This document shows positions 17,054 to 26,184 of a stretch of DNA of 64,000 nucleotides, piece by piece. The notes beneath the pieces were generated by a model that did no database searches, was not told the origin of the DNA, and saw only the letters and a program-made list of their open reading frames with translations. The DNA comes from Pseudomonas alcaligenes (lineage in GTDB: Bacteria > Pseudomonadota > Gammaproteobacteria > Pseudomonadales > Pseudomonadaceae): NCBI RefSeq assembly GCF_014490745.1, contig NZ_LZEU01000001.1, forward strand, positions 2,755,501 to 2,819,500, given 5' to 3'. The first letter of the stretch is position 1. The number at the start of each line of letters is the position of its first letter. The translations under genes and the position numbers were made by a program.

Positions 17054-18109
17054 TCAGGATCCCGCCAGGCAGTCGAAGCTCACCGGCGTGTTGACCGCGA
17101 CATCCCTCTTCACCACTCGACCGAGCAAGGACTCGAAATGCTTCGGAGCCAGGCCAAGCCCGGGGCGCACGCTGCGGATCGAGTCGGCGGTGATGATCTC
17201 GCCGGCCTTCAGCGCGCGCACGAAATACAGCGAGCGGCGGAACTGCACGTTGCCGATCTCGCTCGATTTGCGCCCGTAGTCGACCTCCCCCAGCGCCGCC
17301 CAGGCCGTCTTGCTGTCGGTGCACAGGGCCTGCAGCTCTGCCGGCTGCAGGGAGAAGCTGTCGTCGGGGCCACCGCCGCTGCGATCGAGCGTGAAGTGTT
17401 TCTCGATGATCGAAGCGCCCAGCACCACGCTGGCAATCGCCGTCGTGTTGTCCAGGGTGTGGTCGGACAGACCGGTGACCAGGCCAAAGCGCTGGATCAT
17501 GTCGGGAATGGTACGCAGCTTGTAGTCTGCCGCCGGCGCCGGGTAGCCACTGACGCAGTGGAGGATGGCCAGCTCCTTGCAGCCGCCCTCGCGCGCCGCC
17601 TCGATGGCTTCCTGGATCTCCTCAGCATCGGCCATGCCAGTGGAGATAATCATCGGCTTGCCGGTGCTGGCTACGTACTTGATCAGCGGCAGGTCGACCG
17701 CCTCGAACGAGGCAATCTTGTAGGCCGGGGCATTCAATCCCTCCAGCAGATCGACGGCCGTGTTGTCGAACGGCGAGCTGAAGATGGTGATGCCCACCTT
17801 GCGCGCATGCTCGAACAACGGCGCATGCCACTCCCACGGCATGTGGGCCTCCTGATACAGCTCGTACAGGGTTCGGCCGTCCCACAGTCCGCCGTGGATG
17901 CGGAACCCTTCGCCATCAGAATCCAGGGTGATGGTGTCCGGCTTGTAGGTCTGCAGCTTGACCGCATCCGCCCCGGCCGCCTTGGCCGCTTCGATGATGC
18001 GCATGGCCGTTTCGAGGCGACCGTTATGGTTCGCCGACAGCTCGGCAATGATGTAAGGCGGGAAATCACAGCCGATCCGGCGCCCGGCGATGGTTATTTC
18101 TGCACTCAT
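17054..18109 (-). CDS. pseI: Pseudaminic acid synthase PseI
   Basis: This 351-residue NeuB-family TIM barrel has a C-terminal antifreeze-like SAF domain. Landmarks are IIAELSANHNG, DAVKLQTYKPDTITLD, SPFDNTAVDLLE, YKIASFE, ISTGMA, SDHTLDN and IEKHFTLDRSGGGPDDSFSL. It condenses phosphoenolpyruvate with 2,4-diacetamido-2,4,6-trideoxy-L-altrose to give pseudaminic acid. The FSSPFDNT and SGGGPDDSFSL forms fit PseI better than sialic acid synthase. The start overlaps the pseH stop (ATGA). Confidence 0.92.
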   Translation of the reverse strand: MSAEITIAGRRIGCDFPPYIIAELSANHNGRLETAMRIIEAAKAAGADAVKLQTYKPDTITLDSDGEGFRIHGGLWDGRTLYELYQEAHMPWEWHAPLFEHARKVGITIFSSPFDNTAVDLLEGLNAPAYKIASFEAVDLPLIKYVASTGKPMIISTGMADAEEIQEAIEAAREGGCKELAILHCVSGYPAPAADYKLRTIPDMIQRFGLVTGLSDHTLDNTTAIASVVLGASIIEKHFTLDRSGGGPDDSFSLQPAELQALCTDSKTAWAALGEVDYGRKSSEIGNVQFRRSLYFVRALKAGEIITADSIRSVRPGLGLAPKHFESLLGRVVKRDVAVNTPVSFDCLAGS

Positions 18110-18669
18110 GATTTCACCTTGGTAAACGACTTGATCTTTTCCGCCATGCTCGGGCGCTGATCAGCCCATTCGTGGCTCAGTATCCCGAGCCGATAGACAT
18201 CGACAAAGTTTCCATCGACCAGATGCTGATCGCGCAGCACCCCCTCGATCTGGAAACCGAACTTCTGATGGAGCTTGATGACGGCCGAATTGAAGGCCAG
18301 CACCTCACAGCACAGTTTGTGCAGACGCAAGCCTTCGAAGGCCTGCTCAAGCGCCAGGTATTCCATCTTACTCCCCGTCCCCTTGGCGGCATCGGGCGCG
18401 GCATAGAAGGCCCAGGAGGAGTTGCGGCTGGCCTGGTCGATACCGGTGAAGGCCACGATGCCTGAGGGAACGCCGGCGAACTCGTACATGAAGTACTGCT
18501 GATCATCGCGCCCGGAGATGCGCGCCCACCAGGCCAGGTGCTCCTCGCGCGAAATCTCGTGGCGCGTATACATGTTGGCCCTGACAGCTGGCGCATTGCG
18601 CCATGTCCGCATCAGCTCCAACTCGTCGGCGGCGATCTCTCGCAGCAGCCCCAGCTCAGTCACGCTCAT
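18106..18669 (-). CDS. pseH: PseH, UDP-4-amino-sugar N-acetyltransferase (GNAT)
   Basis: This 187-residue GNAT protein (RTWRNAPAVRANMYTRHEIS near the N-terminus, GTGSKMEYLALEQAF as the acetyl-CoA loop) acetylates N-4 of the altrosamine intermediate with acetyl-CoA. I chose ATG 18669, which has GGAGGA just upstream and overlaps the pseG coding end by 14 bp. The position between pseG and pseI completes the pathway. Confidence 0.87.
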   Translation of the reverse strand: MSVTELGLLREIAADELELMRTWRNAPAVRANMYTRHEISREEHLAWWARISGRDDQQYFMYEFAGVPSGIVAFTGIDQASRNSSWAFYAAPDAAKGTGSKMEYLALEQAFEGLRLHKLCCEVLAFNSAVIKLHQKFGFQIEGVLRDQHLVDGNFVDVYRLGILSHEWADQRPSMAEKIKSFTKVKS

Positions 18670-19777
18670 TGCATTCCTCCTGATAACCGGCCAGCTCGCG
18701 CAGCAACAGCCCACAGCCCCCGCCATCGGTGATCGCAGCAGCCTGTTGGGTCAGGCTGGCAAGGCCCTCCAGACGCTCGCCCAGTGCAGCGAACAGCCGC
18801 GGCAAGACGCTGCCCAGATCATCCTCCAGGCTCAGCTTGCTGACCGCCCCCGCCCTCTCCAGGGCCAGCGCCGCTTCCTGCTGGTTCTGCGCCAGCACCA
18901 GCATGAAAGTCGGCAAGCCCAGGCAGCAGCGCTCCCAGGAGGTGCTGCCTGCCGCACCGATGGCCAGATCCGCCTCGGCCATGCGCTGCGCCATATCATC
19001 CACGTTGACCAGCACTTCGGTTGGCCAGGGCATCTGCAAGGCCACGGCACGCACCTGCTCGAGCCAGGGGGCCTGCAAGCCCATGACCACGCTGATCAGG
19101 CAATCGGCTGGCAGGCGCACCTGCTTCAAGGCAGCCAGAACCTGGCCGGTGGCGTTGGGCTGATCCACACCGCCCATGGTGATCAGCAAGCGGCGCAACA
19201 CGGGCTGCCGCCTGCGCTGCAGGCTGTACTCGCGCAGCTGGGCAAAATCCGGGCGCAACAGCGCATGGGCGGGGCCGATCAAGGTGCGGCACTGCGCCGG
19301 TAGCAGGCCGGCATAATCCTCACGAGTACGCCCCAGGTTCTGATCCAGCAACAGGTCGCAGAGATGCGCCCGATCCGCCAGGTCATCGATCACCATCAGC
19401 TGGCCGCAGAGCGGCCGTACTTCGGCTTCCCAATGCCGATCGAGGGCGTAGTGGTCGACGATCAGCCAGTCCGGCCTGAACACCTCGAGCACTGCTGCAG
19501 TCTGGCGGACATCGGTTCGCCAGGCGCAGCCCAGCCAGGCTGCATGAGCCGGCTGCCCGGCCAGGGCCTCGCCTTCTACTGCAGCCTTCGCGGCAGGCAG
19601 CGCATGGGCCTGGAAGCCTCGCTGGGCAATCTGCGCCAACAGGTGCCCGGGATGCTCACGACAGATAAAGAGACACTCATGCCCCAGGCGCGCCAAGGCA
19701 TCGGCCAGCGTCAGGCAGCGCATGAGGTGACCACTACCGATCTGCAGCGAGGCGTCGGTGCGAAACGCGACCTTCAT
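18656..19777 (-). CDS. pseG: PseG, UDP-2,4-diacetamido-2,4,6-trideoxy-L-altrose hydrolase
   Basis: This 373-residue GT-B-like hydrolase begins MKVAFRTDASLQIGSGHLMRCLTLADAL, with the PseG/SpsG signature GxGHxxRCLxLA (catalytic His in SGHLMRC). Further motifs are DHYALD and the UDP-binding GAAGSTSWERCCLGLP. It removes UDP from the diacetamido sugar before PseI acts. ATG 19777, four bases after the pseF stop, fits the family N-terminus. Confidence 0.9.
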   Translation of the reverse strand: MKVAFRTDASLQIGSGHLMRCLTLADALARLGHECLFICREHPGHLLAQIAQRGFQAHALPAAKAAVEGEALAGQPAHAAWLGCAWRTDVRQTAAVLEVFRPDWLIVDHYALDRHWEAEVRPLCGQLMVIDDLADRAHLCDLLLDQNLGRTREDYAGLLPAQCRTLIGPAHALLRPDFAQLREYSLQRRRQPVLRRLLITMGGVDQPNATGQVLAALKQVRLPADCLISVVMGLQAPWLEQVRAVALQMPWPTEVLVNVDDMAQRMAEADLAIGAAGSTSWERCCLGLPTFMLVLAQNQQEAALALERAGAVSKLSLEDDLGSVLPRLFAALGERLEGLASLTQQAAAITDGGGCGLLLRELAGYQEECNERD

Positions 19778-19781
19778 CAGC

Positions 19782-20480
19782 TCAGCGTCCCGCGGCGGCG
19801 TGCATGGCCTTGAACAGCCACTCGGCACGCTCCCAGTCTTCCACGGTGTCGATATCCTGCACCCGGTGCCTGGGCAGCAGGATGGGCAGTGAGCCGGAAC
19901 CGAAGATCATGCGTTCCGCCAGCCAGGCCTCCGCCCGCCCCCAGTAGAACTGGCCGGCATCGTGAAAGGCCTCCTCCAGATCCTGGGAGCGCGTATTGAA
20001 ATGCTCGGGCGCGAACATGGCGACGCGCCCCTGGGCATCGATCCGCACCGCCCGCTGGATCGGAAAGGGATAGCTGGTCATCGAGAAAGCGTAATCGGCA
20101 TCGCTGCCAAGCAGTGCATCGCGCCCGCGCCGGATATCTTCCGCCTGCACGAAGGGGGCCGTGGCATACAGGCAGCAAACCAGATCCGGCGCCTGCCCCT
20201 GCTGGGCGAACCAGTTGCAGGCATGCTTGATGACCGGGATGGTGCCGCAGTGGTCGCCAGACAGTTCTGCCGGGCGCATGAACGGCACGCTGGCGCCACT
20301 GTTGCGGGCCACCTCGGCGATTTCGGCATCGTCGGTGGAAACCACGACCTGATCGAAGCAACCGCTCTGCAGGGCCGCCTCGATCGACCAGACGATCATC
20401 GGCTTGCCGCAGAACAGCTTGATGTTCTTGCGCGGAATCCGCTTGCTGCCGCCACGGGCGGGAATGACCGCCAGTCTCAT
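19782..20480 (-). CDS. pseF: PseF, pseudaminic acid cytidylyltransferase
   Basis: This 232-residue CMP-nonulosonate synthetase begins MRLAVIPARGGSKRIPRKNI, the CTP-binding signature. DLVCCLYATAPFV and DIDTVEDWERAEWL complete the family pattern. It activates pseudaminic acid with CTP. Its start overlaps the pseC stop (ATGA). Confidence 0.92.
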   Translation of the reverse strand: MRLAVIPARGGSKRIPRKNIKLFCGKPMIVWSIEAALQSGCFDQVVVSTDDAEIAEVARNSGASVPFMRPAELSGDHCGTIPVIKHACNWFAQQGQAPDLVCCLYATAPFVQAEDIRRGRDALLGSDADYAFSMTSYPFPIQRAVRIDAQGRVAMFAPEHFNTRSQDLEEAFHDAGQFYWGRAEAWLAERMIFGSGSLPILLPRHRVQDIDTVEDWERAEWLFKAMHAAAGR

Positions 20481-21637
20481 GCCTGGGTAGCCACACGCAG
20501 GGCAGCAATGACTTCATCCTGCTGCGCCTCGCTCATGCCCGGGAACATCGGCAGGCTGATCGCTTCGCGGTAATAGGCTTCGGCCTGGGGGAAATCCCCG
20601 GCCTGGAAACCCAGACCCTGGTAATACGGCTGGGTGTGAATCGGGATGTAGTGCAGGTTGACGCCAATCCCCTGCTCGCGCAGCGACTCGAAGACCTGCC
20701 GGTGAGTGACCGGCAGCTCCTGCAACTGCAAACGGATGACGTACAGGTGCAAGCCCGAATAGCCCTCCGGCGACTGCCACGGCACGCTGACCGGGAGCCC
20801 GGATAGCAGTTCGTCATAACGACGCGCCAGCTCATGGCGCCTGGCCACGTACTGGTCGAGGCGCTCGAGCTGGGTAACGCCCAACGCGGCCTGCAGCTCG
20901 GTCATGCGGTAATTGAAGCCAAGATCGATCTGCTGGTAATACCAGGGGCCATCAGCCTCGTGGGTCATCCTGGCCGCATCGCGGGTAATCCCGTGGCTGC
21001 GCAGCAGCGCCATGCGCTCGGCCAGCGCCGCATCGTTGGTCAACGCCATGCCGCCTTCAGCGGTGGTGATGATCTTGACCGGATGGAAGCTGAACACCGT
21101 GATATCGCTGTAACGGCAATTGCCGATGAATTCGTCCTGGTACTTGCCACCGATGGCGTGGGAGGCGTCTTCGATGACCTTGAAGCCATAGCGCTGCGCC
21201 AGAGCATGAATGGCCGCCATATCGCACGGCTGACCACACAGGTGCACCGGCACCACCACCTTCGGCAGGCGCCCGTCGCGCTCGGCCTGCTCCAGCTTAC
21301 GCTGCAGCGCCTGGGGGCACAGGTTGTAGGTACGTGGATCGATATCCACGAAATCGACCTGGGCACCACAGTACAGGGCACAGTTGGCCGAAGCGACAAA
21401 ACTGACTGGAGTCGTCCACAACCAGTCACCGGCTCCCAGCCCCAGGGCCAGGCAGGCTATATGCAGCGCAGAGGTGGCACTGTTGACGGCCAGCGCATGC
21501 GCAACCCCGACATGCTGTGCCACGCCCCTCTCGAAGCGCGGCACCATGGGACCCTGGGTGAGGAAGTCGGACTGCAGCACCTCGACCACCGCCGCGATAT
21601 CTGCCGCCGTGATGTCCTGGCGACCATAGGGGATCAT
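20477..21637 (-). CDS. pseC: PseC, UDP-4-amino-4,6-dideoxy-L-AltNAc transaminase
   Basis: This 386-residue PLP-dependent DegT/DnrJ/EryC1 aminotransferase has MIPYGRQDITAADIAAV at the start, VIEDASHAIGG for the PLP ring and FSFHPVKIITTAEGG, with the Schiff-base Lys in HPVK. It transfers an amino group from glutamate to C-4 of the PseB product. It lies 3 bp after pseB. Confidence 0.92.
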   Translation of the reverse strand: MIPYGRQDITAADIAAVVEVLQSDFLTQGPMVPRFERGVAQHVGVAHALAVNSATSALHIACLALGLGAGDWLWTTPVSFVASANCALYCGAQVDFVDIDPRTYNLCPQALQRKLEQAERDGRLPKVVVPVHLCGQPCDMAAIHALAQRYGFKVIEDASHAIGGKYQDEFIGNCRYSDITVFSFHPVKIITTAEGGMALTNDAALAERMALLRSHGITRDAARMTHEADGPWYYQQIDLGFNYRMTELQAALGVTQLERLDQYVARRHELARRYDELLSGLPVSVPWQSPEGYSGLHLYVIRLQLQELPVTHRQVFESLREQGIGVNLHYIPIHTQPYYQGLGFQAGDFPQAEAYYREAISLPMFPGMSEAQQDEVIAALRVATQA

Positions 21638-21640
21638 GAC

Positions 21641-22639
21641 TCAGATGCTCCCGATCTTTTCGCGGTTCGCCTCGATCCAGGCCTGCAGGGCCTCGTCGCT
21701 CATCCACTCGGCGTTGTTGTCACTGGCGTAGACGAAGCCTTCGGGCACCTTGGTGCCATCCTTGATGCGCTTCTCGCAGGTGGACCAGCTGTTGATCACC
21801 GGCAGGATCTTGAAGTGCTCGGGGTATTCGTAGGTGTAGTAGGAGTCTTCGGCGCTGATCATCTGCTCGTGCAGCTTCTCGCCCGGACGGATACCCACGA
21901 TGTCCTGGCGAGCCTCCGGGGCCACCACCCGTGCAAGATCCGTCACCTTCATCGACGGAATCTTCTTCACGTAGATCTCGCCGCCTTCCATGTCTTCGAA
22001 GGCATGCCAGACCAGCTCGACACCCTGCTCGAGAGAAATCATGAAGCGGGTCATGCGCTCGTCGGTAATCGGCAGAACGCCCTGCTCCCTGATCGACATG
22101 AAAAACGGGATGACGGAACCGCGCGAACCCATGACATTGCCATAGCGCACCACGGCGAAACGCGTGTCATGTCCGCCGGCATAGGAATTACCGGCGACGA
22201 ACAACTTGTCCGAGGCCAGCTTGGTCGCACCGTACAGGTTGATCGGGCTGCTGGCCTTGTCGGTCGACAGGGCCACGACTCGCTTCACCCCTTTGTCGAT
22301 GCAGGCATCGATCAGGTTCATCGCGCCGTTGATGTTGGTCTTGACGCACTCGAAGGGGTTGTATTCGGCCGTAGGGACAATCTTCGTGGCCGCGGCATGT
22401 ACCACATAGTCCACGCCATCCAGCGCACGGTAGAGACGCTCACGATCACGCACATCACCGATGAAAAAGCGCACACGGGGATCGCCCTGAAACTTCTTGG
22501 CCATTTCCCACTGTTTCATTTCATCGCGAGAATAAATAATGACGCGGCGCGGATTATATTTGGCCAGGATCATGGGTACAAAAGTATTACCAAAAGAACC
22601 TGTACCGCCGGTAATAAGAACCGATGCATTATCAAACAT
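21641..22639 (-). CDS. pseB: PseB, UDP-GlcNAc 4,6-dehydratase (5-inverting)
   Basis: This 332-residue short-chain dehydrogenase has SVLITGGTGSFGNTF (NADP-binding), AATKIVPTAEYNPFE and the YGATKLASDKLF catalytic Tyr-x3-Lys. The NTD-P pattern matches PseB/FlaA1. It starts the pseudaminic acid pathway from UDP-GlcNAc with C-5 inversion. It is the first gene of the tightly spaced pse cluster. Confidence 0.93.
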   Translation of the reverse strand: MFDNASVLITGGTGSFGNTFVPMILAKYNPRRVIIYSRDEMKQWEMAKKFQGDPRVRFFIGDVRDRERLYRALDGVDYVVHAAATKIVPTAEYNPFECVKTNINGAMNLIDACIDKGVKRVVALSTDKASSPINLYGATKLASDKLFVAGNSYAGGHDTRFAVVRYGNVMGSRGSVIPFFMSIREQGVLPITDERMTRFMISLEQGVELVWHAFEDMEGGEIYVKKIPSMKVTDLARVVAPEARQDIVGIRPGEKLHEQMISAEDSYYTYEYPEHFKILPVINSWSTCEKRIKDGTKVPEGFVYASDNNAEWMSDEALQAWIEANREKIGSI

Positions 22640-22683
22640 ACAACCACACCTTCAAAAAGATAAAGCAAACCAAGAGATTATAG

Positions 22684-23928
22684 CTAGCGCAGCCAATCCG
22701 GAGCAAACCGGAGAAAAGCCCAGCTTTTCCAGAGCAATATCAGTAGGAATGCCGCGCACAAACCCAACGGCACCGCCAGCTGCACAAAGAACAGGGAACA
22801 CAGGGTCGTCGCCACGACAAACACCAGCAGACCCGCCACCTGGCTGTAGATGATCGCCCGATCCGCACCGCACGAATAAAGGGCGTAGTGGGGAATCATG
22901 CCCAGGGCATACAGGGCGGTTGCCAGCAGCAGCCAACCGAACATGGCCTGCCGCTCCAGGTATACAGCCTTGCCGATCCACTGCAGCAGCGGCTCGATAG
23001 CCAGCAGTGTGCCAGCGGAAAACACCACCACCACAAGCAGCGTCTGGCCAGCCAGCTTCTTCAGCCCTGCCCGGTACTCTGCCCTCTGCCCCTGCTGAAA
23101 GGCCGCGATCAACCCGGGGTAGAGGAACGCAAAAACCCCGGCATCGAGGAAGGATACCATCGCACCGGCAACCCCCATGAACAGCACATAGGCCCCCAGC
23201 GCCTCCATCCCCGCCAGTGCCTCGAACCAGTAACGATCCAGCGTGTAGATGCCGCGCAGCGCCAGAGTAGCCAGCAGCAGGGGCATCGCCACCTTGATCC
23301 CGCGCCGCACCCACGCCCAGTCAACCCGCTCGGCCCAGCCCCCCAACCCCAGGCGCCGCAAGCGCATGAGCGCCACCAGCAATGCCAGCCCCCCTCCCAG
23401 TACCCAGGCCGCCAGCACCACAGAAAGATTGCGCAGATCGGGATAGACATACATCAATGCCACCACCACGAACGCCCACGCCCCGGAGCGCAGGAAAAGC
23501 GTCACCCCAGCCAGAGTCGGCTCGGCGATCGCCACCAGCAGGCGCATCAGCTCCTGGTTGACGTGCTCGAGAACCAGCAGCGCGACAAACCACCCAACAA
23601 ACGACCACGGCAGCACATCCAGCGCAAACAGGGACAACAATAGCGGGATAAATAACAGATACAGAACGAGACTCAGAGCTGCCTGGCCGCGCAACATCTG
23701 CCCCCATTTACTGCGCGGCAACTTAATCAATTCACGCGTAGTAAAGGTATAGAAATCCAAACCCACCCAATACAGCGCATAACCGACAGTAGCCACCAGA
23801 AGACCATATACGCCAACTTCCAGCGGCAGTAGAAATTTGGCCAGAAAGAAAACAAGAAAGAACTTCCCTGCTAGGGTCATGCCACGCAAGGCGATATTAA
23901 CCAATACAGCGAGGCGCACTCCGCTCAC
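22684..23928 (-). CDS. Polysaccharide flippase (Wzx-like)
   Basis: This 414-residue protein has about twelve hydrophobic helices, basic loops between them and no soluble domain. It resembles the MOP-superfamily O-antigen/oligosaccharide flippases and lies 44 bp upstream of pseB at the head of the glycan locus. It would move the undecaprenyl-linked repeat containing pseudaminic acid across the inner membrane. Its codons are slightly more AT-rich at both ends, as is common in surface-glycan loci. Confidence 0.75.
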   Translation of the reverse strand: MSGVRLAVLVNIALRGMTLAGKFFLVFFLAKFLLPLEVGVYGLLVATVGYALYWVGLDFYTFTTRELIKLPRSKWGQMLRGQAALSLVLYLLFIPLLLSLFALDVLPWSFVGWFVALLVLEHVNQELMRLLVAIAEPTLAGVTLFLRSGAWAFVVVALMYVYPDLRNLSVVLAAWVLGGGLALLVALMRLRRLGLGGWAERVDWAWVRRGIKVAMPLLLATLALRGIYTLDRYWFEALAGMEALGAYVLFMGVAGAMVSFLDAGVFAFLYPGLIAAFQQGQRAEYRAGLKKLAGQTLLVVVVFSAGTLLAIEPLLQWIGKAVYLERQAMFGWLLLATALYALGMIPHYALYSCGADRAIIYSQVAGLLVFVVATTLCSLFFVQLAVPLGLCAAFLLILLWKSWAFLRFAPDWLR

Positions 23929-23978
23929 CCTTTATGCAATCCTTTAATCAGCAGCCGGCAGCGACAATACATCTCTCA

Positions 23979-24764
23979 CTACAGCCCGCTACTCTGCCAT
24001 TTCGCCAACCAGCTACACGATTCCTGCGTCGGCCCGCCCGGTCGGTATTCCGCCCCCAGCCACCCGCGATAATCCTGCTGGCGCAGCGCCTCGAGCAGCG
24101 GCGCAAAGTCCAGCCCCCCACTCCCCGGCTCACCGCGCCCCGGGCAGTCGGCGAACTGCACATGGCCGATGCGGCCGGCCAGCAGACGGATGCCCGCCTC
24201 GATATCCAGGCCCTGACGCGCCATGTGGTAGATATCGAACTGCGCCTGGCAGTTGGGATGGTCGACCACCCTCAGCAACTCATCCAGGTGCTCGGGGGTA
24301 TTGATCAGGAAACCCGGCATATCCAGCGGGTTGATCGCTTCACACAGCACACGAATGCCCAGCACCTGGAAAGCCGCGGCCGCCTGGCGCAGGTTGTTTG
24401 CCAGCACCTGCAGCGCTGTCTCGCGCGCCACACCCTCGACCAGCCGCCCCGGCAACAGATTGACGCAGGCCGGACGCACCATCGCTGCGTAGGTCAAAGC
24501 CTGCTGCAGGGCTGCGTCAAATTCGGCCTGGCGCGCCGGCACGCTGGCCAGCCCGGCGCCGCCCGTCATCAGATCGCCAGCCGGCAGATTGATCAACAGC
24601 AGAGGCATGCCGGCACGCGCCAGCGCCTCCTTCAGGCGAATGGCCGGCAGTTCGTAGGGAAACTGGATCTCGACGCCATCGAAACCGGCCGCGGCGGCAG
24701 CCTGGACGCGCTCGCCGAGCGGCAGCTCGGTAAACAGCATGGACAGATTGGCGGTAATCCTCAC
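23979..24764 (-). CDS. hyi: Hydroxypyruvate isomerase
   Basis: This 261-residue AP-endonuclease-2-type TIM barrel has RITANLSMLFTELPL at the start, FDGVEIQFPYE, LCEAINPLDMPGFLI, CQAQFDIYHM and HVQFADCPGRGEPGSG, which gives the Glu/Asp/His metal ligands of Hyi. It interconverts hydroxypyruvate and tartronate semialdehyde. The start is a GTG overlapping the stop of the upstream reductase gene (GTGA), so the two are translationally coupled. Confidence 0.88.
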   Translation of the reverse strand: MRITANLSMLFTELPLGERVQAAAAAGFDGVEIQFPYELPAIRLKEALARAGMPLLLINLPAGDLMTGGAGLASVPARQAEFDAALQQALTYAAMVRPACVNLLPGRLVEGVARETALQVLANNLRQAAAAFQVLGIRVLCEAINPLDMPGFLINTPEHLDELLRVVDHPNCQAQFDIYHMARQGLDIEAGIRLLAGRIGHVQFADCPGRGEPGSGGLDFAPLLEALRQQDYRGWLGAEYRPGGPTQESCSWLAKWQSSGL

Positions 24765-25651
24765 GACTGCAGCTCGCGGTACTGCTGTACCAGGGTCGCC
24801 GGGTCGTGTTCGAGATGGCCCTGTGCGCCATGCAGACGCATCAGCTGCGCTGCCAGCCCGCTCATCGGCGTGGCGCTGCCCTGCTCGCGGGACAGCTTGG
24901 CCGCCGTATCCAGATCCTTGAGCAAGGTACGCACATGCCACTTCACCGGCTCGAAACGGCTCTCGGCCATTTGCGGCGCCAGGATCTGCAACGGCTTGGA
25001 GTCAGCAAAACCGCCAGCCAGCGCCTGGGCCAGCAGGCCGGCATCGACGCCAGCGCGTTCGGCCAGGGCCACCACTTCGGCAATCACCAGGGCATTGCAG
25101 GCGACTATCATCTGGTTGCACACCTTGGTCACCTGCCCAGCGCCCACCGCGCCCATGCGCGTCAGACGCTGACCGAGATGAGCGAGTACCGGCCTGACCC
25201 GCTCGACATCCGCTTCGGCGCCCCCCGCCATGATCGCCAGGGTGCCGGCCTCGGCGCCGGGCGTGCCACCGGACACCGGCGCATCCACCCAGCGCATGCC
25301 GCTGCGGGCCTCCAGCTCTGCAGCCATCTCGCGAGTGGCAGCCGGTTCCAGACTGGAAAAGTCCACCAGCAGTTGCCCAGCCTGCGCGCTCTCGATGATG
25401 CCGCCATGACCGAACACCACGTCGCGCACGGCGGCCGTATCGGCCAGGCACAACATGACGATATCGGCGCCCTCGCACAGCTGCGCCGCACGCTCGACGC
25501 AATGCGCGCCGGCCTGCACAAGCGGCTGACACTTGTTCGCGGAACGATTCCAGACACGCAGCGGATAGCCGGCCTGCAGCAATCGACGGGCCATGGGCAG
25601 GCCCATCAGGCCGATCCCGGCAAAGGCCAGAGTGGGAAGGTTGGCGGACAT
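24761..25651 (-). CDS. glxR: 2-hydroxy-3-oxopropionate (tartronate semialdehyde) reductase
   Basis: This 296-residue beta-hydroxyacid dehydrogenase has FAGIGLMGLPMARRLL (Rossmann motif), VDAPVSGGTPGAEAGTLAIM (substrate loop) and KVCNQMIVACNALVIAE with the catalytic Lys. It reduces tartronate semialdehyde to D-glycerate. ATG 25651 fits the family N-terminus better than ATG 25663. It is paired with hyi; the glyoxylate carboligase that often sits beside these genes is not in the window. Confidence 0.86.
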   Translation of the reverse strand: MSANLPTLAFAGIGLMGLPMARRLLQAGYPLRVWNRSANKCQPLVQAGAHCVERAAQLCEGADIVMLCLADTAAVRDVVFGHGGIIESAQAGQLLVDFSSLEPAATREMAAELEARSGMRWVDAPVSGGTPGAEAGTLAIMAGGAEADVERVRPVLAHLGQRLTRMGAVGAGQVTKVCNQMIVACNALVIAEVVALAERAGVDAGLLAQALAGGFADSKPLQILAPQMAESRFEPVKWHVRTLLKDLDTAAKLSREQGSATPMSGLAAQLMRLHGAQGHLEHDPATLVQQYRELQS

Positions 25652-25717
25652 AAAGCATTCCACGGGGGCAAAGGTGCCTATCTTAACTGCTGCACCCGCC
25701 GACCACCCATGAAATTG

Positions 25718-25746
25718 GCAGGCCCGCGCGCAAGCTGCGGGCCTGC
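25718..25746 (-). terminator. GC-rich hairpin after the DUF5064 gene
   Basis: A 10-bp perfect stem (GCAGGCCCGC/GCGGGCCTGC) lies 10 bp after the DUF5064 stop on the minus strand. Only a weak, interrupted T run (CAATTTC) follows, so termination may be partial. Confidence 0.5.
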
Positions 25747-25756
25747 ATCACAGGAC

Positions 25757-26116
25757 TCAGAGCCCGTCGCGCTCCAGGTGATCGAAATTCACCGCCTCCC
25801 CCGGCTTGGCGTCGAGCTTGTCGCGGATGTCGTCGAACATACGATCGAACTCGGCATGCCCGCGCATGATCAGGCTGTGATTGGTCGGCAGGCCGTGCTT
25901 GGCCGCCACCCGAGTCGCCACGCTGGCGAAGTTGAAGGCGGTATCGCGATGCAGTTCGAACTCATCCTTGAACGCCTTGCCGGCAACCTGCCCCTCCATA
26001 CGGAAATGCACCATCTGACCCTCTTTCGGATCGCGACGGACTTCGTAAAAAAGATCGATATGAAAATCGATCTGCCCCGGCAAGCTGGCACGATGCAAAT
26101 GACCCGGTTCGAACAT
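25757..26116 (-). CDS. DUF5064 family protein
   Basis: This 119-residue soluble protein starts MFEPGHLHRASLPGQIDFHI, the recognisable start of the DUF5064 family found in Pseudomonas. Its function is unknown. AAGGAGA sits at ideal distance before ATG 26116, deciding against the longer reading frame upstream. A C-terminal hairpin terminator follows. Confidence 0.78.
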   Translation of the reverse strand: MFEPGHLHRASLPGQIDFHIDLFYEVRRDPKEGQMVHFRMEGQVAGKAFKDEFELHRDTAFNFASVATRVAAKHGLPTNHSLIMRGHAEFDRMFDDIRDKLDAKPGEAVNFDHLERDGL

Positions 26117-26184
26117 AGCGACTCTCCTTGATTGAACACAAAAGCTCAGTCTAGACCGCTCCCGCCAAACCGGCGCGGGCCTTA

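Noticed and set aside
20834..22663. 609-codon + strand frame opposite pseC and pseB
   Set aside because: The opposite strand encodes two textbook enzymes with all motifs; this frame has no recognisable domain.
23934..26131. Overlapping + strand frames opposite hyi, glxR and the DUF5064 gene
   Set aside because: They are shadows of recognisable minus-strand genes with ribosome sites and coupled starts.
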